Of a stretch of DNA of 29,915 bases, positions 21,201 through 29,915 are shown piece after piece. Origin of the DNA: Brevipalpus yothersi (Eukaryota; Arthropoda; Arachnida; Trombidiformes; Tenuipalpidae); the NCBI GenBank assembly GCA_003956705.1, contig QZCP01000602.1, positions 3,010-32,924 on the forward strand. The letters run 5' to 3'. The notes under the pieces are model-generated. The model was not told where the DNA came from, did no database searches, and saw nothing but the letters and a program-made list of their open reading frames with translations. The position numbers were made by a program, and so were the translations under genes. How positions within the stretch are numbered: the first letter of the stretch is position 1; the number at the start of each line of letters is the position of its first letter.

Positions 21201-24200
21201 GTTCACCCTGAGGTCGAATCGAAATGAGATGATATGTGATACCTAGCAATTGGACAAGAGAAGTCAGTTATTTATAGTACAGGTAGTGATTCTACGTTAT
21301 GTAGGTCAACCGCACAGTTGGACTGATTAAAATTTTAGCCTCCATTGATCTTGATCAATGTCTGTGTAAATACTCATCCTGCATACCTTTGAGTACATCT
21401 TTTTCCTCTCTTTCTCAATATTCTGATCATTTACCAGGGAAAAGCAACTGCCCAATATTGGTCATGTGTTAGCTTCACAAGATTCTCATGGGTAAGTGAG
21501 TTTTGTTCATCTCGAAAATTGTGTTCACCATGAATGCATATATTTAGTGAGCGTAAATAATAAAAATAATGGCGCTAATTTTTGCCCATAGCTCATTGTT
21601 TAAGCAACTCGAATGCTTATCATGTTCAGACAGAATCAGTCTCCCTCTTTTTCTCTCCTAGATAGTCAAATTGAGCCTATGCAACTTTTCCACAGTCTAA
21701 TCTAGATGTGAAATTAGGTTATCTAACCATGAATGAGAAGATTTTCTAGCTTCTCTACAGATATTCACTTTACCATAGAAAAGTAGACTCAAATGAATGG
21801 AACCAAAAAAAACCTCATACATTCTTTTCACCAACTATACTAACAACGATTTCCATTCGAAAGGTGTAATAAGAGATCGATTAATGAATTGATTGAAAGA
21901 TTTTCAATGAACTTATCATACTTATACAACCATAGAGTTTACTAAGCCACCAATGATGACAAAAATATCCACCCAGAATGGTTGAACAAATTTTCTCTCT
22001 TTGAGCTTGACAGGTTCAGTGAATGTGAAAGAAATCGATTCACTTCTCTCTCTTTCTTTCTTTCTTTCTTTCTCTGATTCTGACTCTTTCTTCCAATCGT
22101 TTCAAGGGAATAGACTCAGCGCATTCTCATGTCTATTTGAATGGAGGACTTTTCTTATCTATTCCCTGTAAGAATCATCAGTAGCTCTCTGAGGAAGTGA
22201 ATTTTCGTTTGTGTATGAGCACACTAAGGGAAAAGAATTATGTTGATCAAAAAAAATGAGGCAATATAAATAATGCTGCCTCAGAAGAATATTGTTTGGT
22301 CCATAATTTTCTGTTGCTGTTGAGGAGGAAAATCTTTATTATTATTATTATCATAATCTTTACTACTTGAAAATGTTTGAATTTTTTAGATCTTCATTAA
22401 AAAGTAGAGCCAAAAAAATATGAATAAGATAAAAATTTTGTTCCAAATATTCAATTTGAAATGGAGAATTTCTTTTTTCTTTTTAAGATTCTTAGAATTC
22501 AGTATTTGCTTCCTCTATCATTCTGCCATCAATAGAGTTTGAGAAATTTGTGTGATTTATTGCAGTGCTCTGAGCATTTAAATTGTGACTAGCTTAGAGC
22601 AATGATTAAATGAATTCTTGATCGAGCAGATATTTTCTTCATCTGATCGTGCATTGTCAGTCATCATACCGGAGACAAAATTTTGCCTCAATTTTGCCAG
22701 GAATTGATCTTGAATCTCTCATCCACAAGATTTTTCATGAAATTAATAATTTTTTAAGCCACTCAGATGAACACTTTCTACGATGCCAAACTTTCACCCA
22801 AATCTGTCTGCATTTGAGTACCTTGTCATATTATGCATCTTATACTTTTTCTCTCAAATTCCAATCAATATTTCTTCTTCTTTCCTCAGTGTTGCTCATC
22901 CTCAACATTCCCAGCATCCTTCAATTCCTTTCCACCAGAATCAGCAAATTTTATCTCAGTATGGTGCACACCAACAGCAACCTATAGGTCAGCCAATTCA
23001 ATCACAATTTCAACAAATGAATACTGTGAAAGATTCCCAACAGCAACTACACCAACAAGCACCGATGAGCATGCAAAATTCCAATAATAATACACTGATT
23101 TCATCAAATATGAATATAAACAAGTTCCAGCAACAGCAAACATCTCAATCAAATGATCAAACTTTCGCTCGTGTATCATATGGACGTGGTGGATCAATAC
23201 AACGGGCTAATGAAACTATCTCATCATCTTCCAGCATTCCCAGAACCGTACCATTGCAAAGTGTTCGTGAACAGATAGGACCAGGAGCTCCTGGTACTTT
23301 TCCTACCAACTCAAGTCCAACAATGTTATCATCAAAGCAACAGAAAGTATCCACACAACAACAACAGCAACTACATCATCAACAACAACCTCAACAGCAA
23401 CAACATTCATCAATTATGACAGTTAATCAGGTTACTACCGGTCATCATCCAATGAATGCCAGTGTGCCCATGGAACATGGGAATATCGGTGTTGTTGTTC
23501 AGGGTACCCCGAGTGGTAGACTGATAGGTGTTGGTGTTGATGGTTCAGTACAGCATCATCATTCATTACAGCAAGTACACTCTCAACAAATGCAAAGAAT
23601 GGATCTTGGTGAATGTTGGTCACCGGTGACAGAATTATCACCCATACAAGATGTATCACCATCACTTGAAGCTGCCGAACAGAAGAGTATGCAATCATCA
23701 TCACATGTTATTTTACCGGCCATTCAAGCATCTCAATTGACTCTCAACTCAGATGTGAGTATTATATAACCTCACACACGCATATGTTTTCGAATAAATT
23801 GAAAAGTTCATCAGATAGAAGGCCCTAGTCTGTACTCTACAGTTTACTCGAGAGATCATTTAGAGATTCGAATGTCTATGAACGTGTGTACGGATATGGA
23901 CTCTGTGTTTATTGAGTGAATACTATGATAACTACATGTATTCCTCAATAAAAATGACATGATGAACCACATGAGCATATCATCATCATTAGGACAGATA
24001 TAATGATAATACATGTACTAGAATAAGTGACTTGCCGGGCATTTCGTATCTAGATAGTCATAAATTCGATTGTGTACATCGGAATAAAATACACGATAGA
24101 ATGGACAGAGAACAATTGGAGAGGGAAAATAATTCTGTTTCTTTTTGTCTACAAATAATTGCTATCTTTGACCATTTGACAATAATGAGGTATTCAAAAG

Positions 24201-26683
24201 AGGTTGCTTCATGTGTGTGTTTGTGTGTGTGTCAATAGATTGAAACCTTTTTCCAACATTCTATCGCTTGCTGAGTGAAGATTTGGGTGAAAATTCTGAT
24301 AACCAGATACAGACAGTCTTTATCTATTCTAGATTCCAGTCATTTACTTGGCAAACTACACACATATATATAGTCTATCCCAGCTTTAGTGCCTTTATCT
24401 CATGCAGATTAAGTATTTATTTTAATGCCTCACCATAAATAATTAGTTATTGCTGGAAGAGCTGTTTACACTTCTCCATTCTCCACGATCTCGAATGATT
24501 CTTTGTCTTCGAGGCAACTTTGATTCACTGATGATGACCAAGCCTCTAGTTTATTTCTAGATTAATCCATCTTCTATCCGATTTTCTGTTGTTGATTATC
24601 AACGGAGAACATCTGATTTCATTATGCAATGCAAGAGCTTTACCTTGTTACAATGTCAAACATTGTGATGGAAGTTATCTTCATTTCAAGTTGAGAATAA
24701 ATTTCTTTGTTTTTATCAATATGAATACTTGAAACAGATTGATTTTTTATCAAGATAAATCTTTCTAATGAAAGAGGTTGTCAAAATTGAAATAACAACC
24801 AGAAGAAGTATTCTCATTCTACTTGCGTTCCTTTTCCGCTTACTTACTTTTGCCACCTCTTGTCAGCATGTCAGAAAATTGTGTGACTATCAGAGGAAGT
24901 GTATCTGTTGAATAAGTCATTTTGGAGCATTTTGATATGGAAACACATTGTTACATTGAGCACCAAGCTATTCCTCGGTGACTTAAAATTCAAATGTCTA
25001 CTCAACACTCATTTAAGTGAGTACTGTTATCAATCTCCAAAATCGAGCCTCAGAGACCCTTGACAGCAGCCAAGAATTCTAAGTTACCCATTATTTACAA
25101 GATTTCTAGACAGAATTTTCAGATTCCACGATAATGAAAGTCAGTTATTTTTGATCCTATAAGTGAATTTTATTTGTATTCTCCAATCTGTTGCTCCACT
25201 TGAAATAGTTCAGAAGCTATATATCATAACATTCCAAAAGGTCTGGTCAGAGTAGAGTATTTTAACCCACAGTTGCTCAATTTCGTAACATGTATGAATG
25301 GACTACATACTCTTCCACAGAGATGTAAAGAATTCAGCAAGAGCCTTGATCCATGGTTGAAAAATTACTTCAATTGTCTGGAGTAAAAATTTTTCTGAAT
25401 CTTCACTCATCATGTTTGGTATCTATGTTTACCAGATCTCTGATTCTTCTCTGCGCAACACTTGTTCAACATCAGATTCAACTGACCATTTAGGCTAATA
25501 CTTCGAGCTGTTTATAGCTAGAATTTTATTGATCTACAGCTACTCTAATGTGATACATTCAAGCTACATTACCTTACAAATACTTATTGTGACCTTAATA
25601 TGCAGATCATGCTGCAAGAGTGGTTCTGAGGAGCTACTAAGAAATTGCTCTAATCGACTACCAGAGTCAAGTTTGTACCTAGAAGACTTGTCAAAACGTA
25701 AGCAAAGTTTACCAAAGTAGCTCATGTGGAGTATAAGTTTCAAATAACTCCATTCCAAAGACACATGAATTGAGTAACATTCGAATCTCTGAACCTCTCA
25801 AAAATCGGGAAGCAAATATTTCATGACCCATGTCTGATCAAATAAGCAGAGAGAAAAAAAGCATTTACATTCCAAATCATTTTGATGGTTAAATTTTTCA
25901 GCTAACTCTTTATCTGCATGCATTCTGATCTAGATAGAATAAAACTTTTACTATTCCCTCCATATAAAACCTAATTTTTTCTCTCCTTCTTGTGGACAGT
26001 TCACTAACGGCCTACCAAGAGTGACTAGTGGAACAATATCAGGAATTTTGGCTGATTTCAATAAACAAATGGAAGCCATGACCACAGTTTCACCGACTGA
26101 TGAGGACATTGGTTTGCATCATTTATCACATCAACGTCGCTCATCTTTAAGTGAGAGACGAGGATCACTGAAAAGTATATCAAAAAGTCAAGATATCAGT
26201 CGGACATCATCAATATGCTCCACTTCAAATAGTATAACCACTTCCATAGGCTCTTCATCCACCTTCTATACATCAACAGCAACAACAACATCTTCTTCTT
26301 CTTCTTCCGTTATGACCGTTACTTCTGCAACTACTACTAATATTCCTTCCTCCACTACCACTACTTCTTCTTCTTCTTCGTCCACTTCAAGGCTAAACAA
26401 AACAAAGGCCAGAAGTAAAAGCATCGATGTAGGTCAGACGATCACCTCTGATCGAAATACAGTAGTACCGTTATTGTCCAGTAGTCAAAGTATTCCTCAT
26501 CCAGCACATCTTGCTCTTCCAACCAAAGTGACTCATGAAGTGAATGTTGCAGTTTCTCCGGTTGTTGAGCAAACACTTCAGCAACAGCAAATGATCATAC
26601 AGCAGCAGCAAGAGTTGATTATGTTGCAAAAGGAAATCTATGTAAGTATAAGTATAAGTATACATGAAGGAATACTGGAAGAT

Positions 26684-26733
<50 letters not shown>

Positions 26734-29700
26734 AATTGAATTTTTTTCTTTCCACTGCCATCATCATCATCTCTTCTCATAGGTTAAGGCTTCATATTCT
26801 AGTGTATTCTAGTGTATTCCATCATGGTGGTTTACTGAACATGATGCTTATATTAATATTTTTTTACACACTATTGTTTCATTTTTGATGAAAGTTTTTC
26901 TTTTTTGGGAAGAGGGGGCATACTGCTCAATATAGATGAAGAATTCTGGACACGAATCTTTTGATTCCCTAGGATGTGCCTGTTTACAGAATTAGAATGA
27001 GAGATGTAGTTTTTTTTTGTTCATCTTTTGCTGGATAAAATTTGTTTTCTTCTTTTGGGCAATCCTTCGAGACTTGAGAAAATAAGGAGAAAGTTAAATA
27101 AAAATAGTCTCCTTTCGAAAGCCTTCCTCAAAAAAGGTTCTTCCAACTACACCTTGAATCATTTGCGAAACACATTTTACGCTCAGATAAATTATTTTAC
27201 CTTAATTTGACTCTCATTTGCTCTTTATCGCTTGCACCTTTCTCTCGATTTGAATCTACTCTTAATCTCTCCAATTTACATACCCAAAATTTCCTCACTT
27301 TTTCTCGAGTTGGATACAAAATTTTGTTTGTCTTGTAGCATGCAATTTTATTCTTTTTTTTCGTGTGCCTATTAGAATTCAATGTAGACTTATTTCATCC
27401 AGCTCACCACACTGCTGATGAATCTTTTGTAATTGTATCGTCTGAAATGCCTTTTGTAACCATCAACAACATAACTATTATTCTTCGAAGCAATCATTTC
27501 TCACATATTATTTATCTATTTTTCCGTGAATGATGTTACTGTTTCCCATTCAAGATCACACACTTTTTGCTCTACTTTTACTCACACACATACACACACA
27601 TATAAAGAGACATTCTTTGAGACACACTTTCACTTTGTCACATCAAGGTTGAATGAATGAAAACTTCTCTCTTCACGCTGACATTCTGATATCTTTCTCT
27701 TTCTCTAAATCAACTCGAGCTTTGAGAATATGTGAAAGTACAAGTTTGGCTTAGCATTTTATTTCTCATCATGTCCTCTCTTCCTCTCTTCATCACTTCA
27801 AATGTACATGTATAAGACGAAAATTACAGTGTTCTTTCCTTTTCTCCTTCAACCCTTTCATCTGAGTATGCTTTTACGGTGACTTTCATTCTATTCAATC
27901 GAAAGGCATTTCAATACACAGCCCAGTAACTATCTACACACTCAGGAATTGTTTACCCATTTTGGGATCCCAGGTTACCTGGTAATCGAGAAGAGTAGAA
28001 TAAGTATTCCCTTTTTTTGTGAGCGCATGTCTTCCAATGGAGTCCATTGGATTTATTGCATTCTCTCTCGCTCCTCTATCTCTTTTCTATTCCTCTCCCT
28101 ACACTCTTGTTTTCATGGATCCATCGATCCCTGGCTCTGAACACGAATATTCTATCCCTGGAGCTTTTTCCCAATGGAAAATGGGTAAAAGATATGTTGG
28201 AGAGGAATTTTCTTGCCAGTGTTACAAAAACACACATATACACACACCTGAACCCAAGAGTCCAACCAAGCTTTAACATTCTGGTTCACTTCTAATGATA
28301 CTCTTTCCATGAGCGAGCAAATTGTTGCTTTTTCATTGCTCCATGCAAGCGTATGATGTTTCTCACAAAACTCATATAAAATCATTAGAATAGCCGTATC
28401 GAATGTTTATTCCTCGAAAAAAAGTACAATACAATCACTTACATCAACAGACTGAAACTAACGAATTCGAGATTTCGACTTGATATTGTCTGGAATTCAT
28501 GAGGATATTTCTGAATGTGTGCTCAATTCTTGTTATATGGCTCTAGAAAATATTTTCAGTTCTAATTTTTGAAAAAATTGACTCTGACCCCATAAAACAT
28601 GCAAATAAACCTTAAAATAGTTCAGACTATATTAAAGTTCCATTTCTAAGGTCTATTAGAGGCAACTTAACGTTTTTACAAAGTTCATTCGAATGTTTAG
28701 TTGGTTTATGATTGTATAAGAAATTTTTTGGAATAACTTTATTCAAAACTCTTGTAGAGTTCTTGAGAAAAAATACTGTAAAAATTTGCCTTCATAGCAC
28801 TTTTTCACTCACAACTTCACCAATTTCGAATAGCATTTGCTTGACTGAAACTCATTTTTAAAGCTACATGCTTTTTTCTAATGATGAGAATATCTTTCCC
28901 AGTTTCCGGTTTCCCTGCACCCAAAATTCCATTAGAGAGCAAATATTACATTCTCAACTTCTGATTCGAATCTAAGGTAGTTTTCAGTTTGAAATGAGCT
29001 CCCTTTCCTAAATCACTCAATCATATGGAGCCAGATAAGCTCATCCTATGGAATCAGCCCTTAAACAAATATTGCCACTAGATATTATGTTGAAAAAATA
29101 TTGTTCAAACTTTGAGCTATTCTTCCCTAGATTCACCCAACATTTTAACAGCTATTTTCTTGAACAAACTTCACTTTCTCGGTGGAGTTGCATCATTTAT
29201 GCCCTGAATATGATCCCAGGACACATCTTGATAGGCAAGCCCTCATGATCCTTGACCTTGAAGGTTTTATATTGGAAGTTATGAAATGTTTCGCAAATCT
29301 CTTGATACTCACCTTTTATATTCAATTTGGAGCACTGTTTATCCTTTCTCTCCCAGCTCTACACATGATGTGATCATTTATTGCCCATGCTTCAGAACCT
29401 TGATAGAATTACGAAATGCCAGGGCTAATATTTGCAAGTTCAAAGGCCATAGAGCCTCGAGAAGTATGACTCGAGTGGGGTTTAACTTAAGATTGAAAGA
29501 ATTTCCAGATCTTCTGTTGCTAGAAGATTTTGTACCAATAGAAAAGGTGTGACTAAGTTCACTGTCTACACACTTGCCTCAAAGCTAAATAACAGCTGAC
29601 TTCAACTCCTCACGTCTGAATCTTTCTAAATGTCACAGAAAAAGAATAAAGTCATGTGAGATGAGATGATAATTATAGATGATTTATGTTTGCATATGAC

Positions 29701-29816
29701 ATTTTGACCACATTCCAATAATCTTGTCTATCATTTTCTATCATCTCTCCTAACCATAGCAGCAGCAACGTCAGCAAGAGCAACTAGCAAAGCAAGCTCA
29801 AGAAAAGAATGATCAG
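15724..29816 (+). CDS. Gln-rich RIM/Piccolo-like presynaptic scaffold (tentative), 5' part
   Basis: Thirteen exons keep one frame: 15724-16174, 16296-16435, 16814-17161, 17626-17776, 17931-18121, 19165-19462, 20160-20258, 20445-20586, 20740-21117, 21438-21491, 22890-23754, 26000-26641 and 29760-29816. They total 1272 codons without a stop; the gene continues past the window. Exon 1 is Gly-rich (residues 25-75), then has a predicted helix at residues 126-150 (SGLTEEEKALIQSVMMRAQE). This resembles the first Rab-binding helix of RIM, rabphilin and Piccolo/Fife proteins. Exons 2-11 are Gln/Ser/Pro-rich with poly-Gln runs. Exon 11 holds a less repetitive block (WSPVTELSPIQDVSPSLEAA). Exon 12 has a basic Ser-rich part (RRSSLSERRGSLKS), a poly-Ser/Thr part and a Gln-rich start of a coiled coil that continues into exon 13. 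No zinc finger, PDZ or C2 domain is seen yet. All introns are GT-AG except intron 8 (GC-AG). Exon 13 is short and its join is the least certain. A Gln-rich transcription regulator is the main alternative. Confidence 0.75.
15796..15860 (+). repeat. GGT/GGC-rich glycine tract in exon 1
   Basis: Tandem GGT units and a GGTATC-type hexamer repeat encode runs of Gly and repeated GGIGGIGG. The opposite strand reads as a poly-Pro frame, which is a shadow of this repeat. Confidence 0.85.
17065..17122 (+). repeat. CAG/CAA poly-Gln tract, exon 3
   Basis: Two runs of mixed CAG and CAA codons around MHN give nine and six Gln. Mixed codons make slippage less likely than in a pure CAG tract. Confidence 0.9.
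17369..17386. repeat. (TG)n in intron 3
   Basis: About nine TG units; a second, shorter TG run is at about 17523-17536 in the same intron. Confidence 0.9.
18122..19164 (+). other. Intron 5 of the Gln-rich gene
   Basis: A 1043-base GT-AG intron with the (GA)n tract at 18185-18240 and a smaller one at 18388-18402. The open frames in it are short and of low complexity; no exon or RNA gene is seen. Confidence 0.7.
18185..18240. repeat. (GA)n 63 bases after a splice donor
   Basis: About 28 GA units near the start of intron 5 (donor at 18122), so the pre-mRNA carries a GA-repeat stretch close to the 5' splice site. Confidence 0.95.
19195..19248 (+). repeat. CAA/CAG poly-Gln tract, exon 6
   Basis: CAA and CAG codons mixed in a run of about fifteen Gln. 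Exon 6 (19165-19462) reads open only in the frame joined from exon 5 and has no Met near its start. Confidence 0.9.
19463..20159 (+). other. Intron 6 of the Gln-rich gene
   Basis: A 697-base GT-AG intron, AT-rich, with nothing recognisable inside. Confidence 0.7.
20368..20385. repeat. (TA)n in intron 7
   Basis: About nine TA units in the 186-base intron between exons 7 and 8. Confidence 0.9.
20587..20739 (+). other. GC-AG intron (intron 8)
   Basis: Exon 8 ends in AG followed by GCAAGT, a consensus GC-type donor; the acceptor is AACAG at 20735-20739. Splicing here joins AG to T (Ser) and restores the frame of exon 9, which no nearby GT donor does as well. The intron carries a (GA)n run at 20632-20656, 45 bases after the donor. 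Confidence 0.7.
21492..22889 (+). other. Intron 10 of the Gln-rich gene
   Basis: A 1398-base GT-AG intron with a TC/TTTC compound microsatellite at about 22044-22075. No further exon is evident. An open frame at 22649-22987 overlaps exon 11 in another frame and is not supported. Confidence 0.65.
22044..22075. repeat. TC/(TTTC)n compound microsatellite
   Basis: A few TC units followed by about five TTTC units within intron 10. Confidence 0.9.
23755..25999 (+). other. Intron 11 of the Gln-rich gene
   Basis: A 2245-base intron with a GTGAGT donor and a GGACAG acceptor. Outside a TG run near 24214-24232 it is free of microsatellites. No exon that would keep the frame was recognised, but a short alternative exon cannot be excluded. 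Confidence 0.6.
26281..26388 (+). repeat. Ser/Thr trinucleotide-rich stretch, exon 12
   Basis: TCT/TCC and ACT/ACA codons in runs encode a poly-Ser/poly-Thr linker. Confidence 0.85.
26642..29759 (+). other. Intron 12 of the Gln-rich gene
   Basis: The longest intron in the window (3118 bases), donor GTAAGT and acceptor CATAG. The (GA)n tract at 26686-26731 lies 44 bases after the donor. Two stretches near 27950-28280 and 29050-29550 have overlapping open frames of 60-90 codons. None looks like a known protein or a mobile element. Additional unrecognised exons are possible. Confidence 0.5.
26686..26731. repeat. (GA)n 44 bases after a splice donor
   Basis: About 22 GA units at the start of intron 12. 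If the donor at 26642 were skipped, the frame would read into a long Arg/Glu repeat. Confidence 0.95.
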
Positions 29817-29915
29817 GTAATCATTATCATTTGTCGATTATTCAGCCATCAAGATATTTCATTGATTGAGAATAATGATGAAGGCTCAGCCTGAGGGATT
29901 GAGGACAAATCACCT

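Noticed and set aside
22649..22987. 112-codon plus-strand frame
   Set aside because: It overlaps exon 11 in another frame and its first part is intron 10; the joined Gln-rich frame explains the region better.

Overview
The window is nuclear DNA of an animal, most likely an arthropod. It is AT-rich, its genes are split by introns of about 70 to 180 bases plus a few of kilobase size, and it carries many (GA)n/(TC)n microsatellites. The ImpL2-type insulin-binding protein points to an arthropod. The compact introns, and a trypsin-like protease whose zymogen is not cut after Arg/Lys, would suit an acariform mite, but that placement is an inference and is weakly supported. There are no bacterial, phage, CRISPR or insertion-sequence features.

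Layout: 1-2235 is non-coding with microsatellites. 2284-3505 (+) is a four-exon secreted trypsin-like serine protease. 3506-9070 is a long stretch with no convincing gene; it holds GA, CA, TCATC and ACCAG repeats and ends in a GA tract plus a TATA-like box. 9071-10697 (+) is a five-exon secreted two-Ig protein of the ImpL2 type. 11177-12337 (-) is an intronless pseudokinase related to the TSSK/CAMK-type kinases, tail-to-tail with ImpL2. 14099-14758 (+) is a two-exon neuronal calcium sensor. From 15724 (+) to beyond the right end runs one large gene. I join 13 exons in one reading frame, 1272 codons so far. It encodes a Gly-rich, then Gln-rich protein with one short helix resembling the Rab-binding helix of RIM/Piccolo-type presynaptic scaffolds. 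Its identity is tentative.

The genes do not form an operon and need not work together. Two have a nervous-system flavour (calcium sensor, putative active-zone scaffold), and ImpL2 proteins bind insulin-like peptides outside the cell. The most notable observations are: a pseudokinase lacking both the HRD and DFG aspartates; a trypsin-like enzyme with Asn at position 215 and Glu before the activation site; a GC-AG intron; GA tracts placed about 45 to 65 bases after several splice donors; and a (CT)n/(GA)n inverted pair upstream of the calcium sensor.
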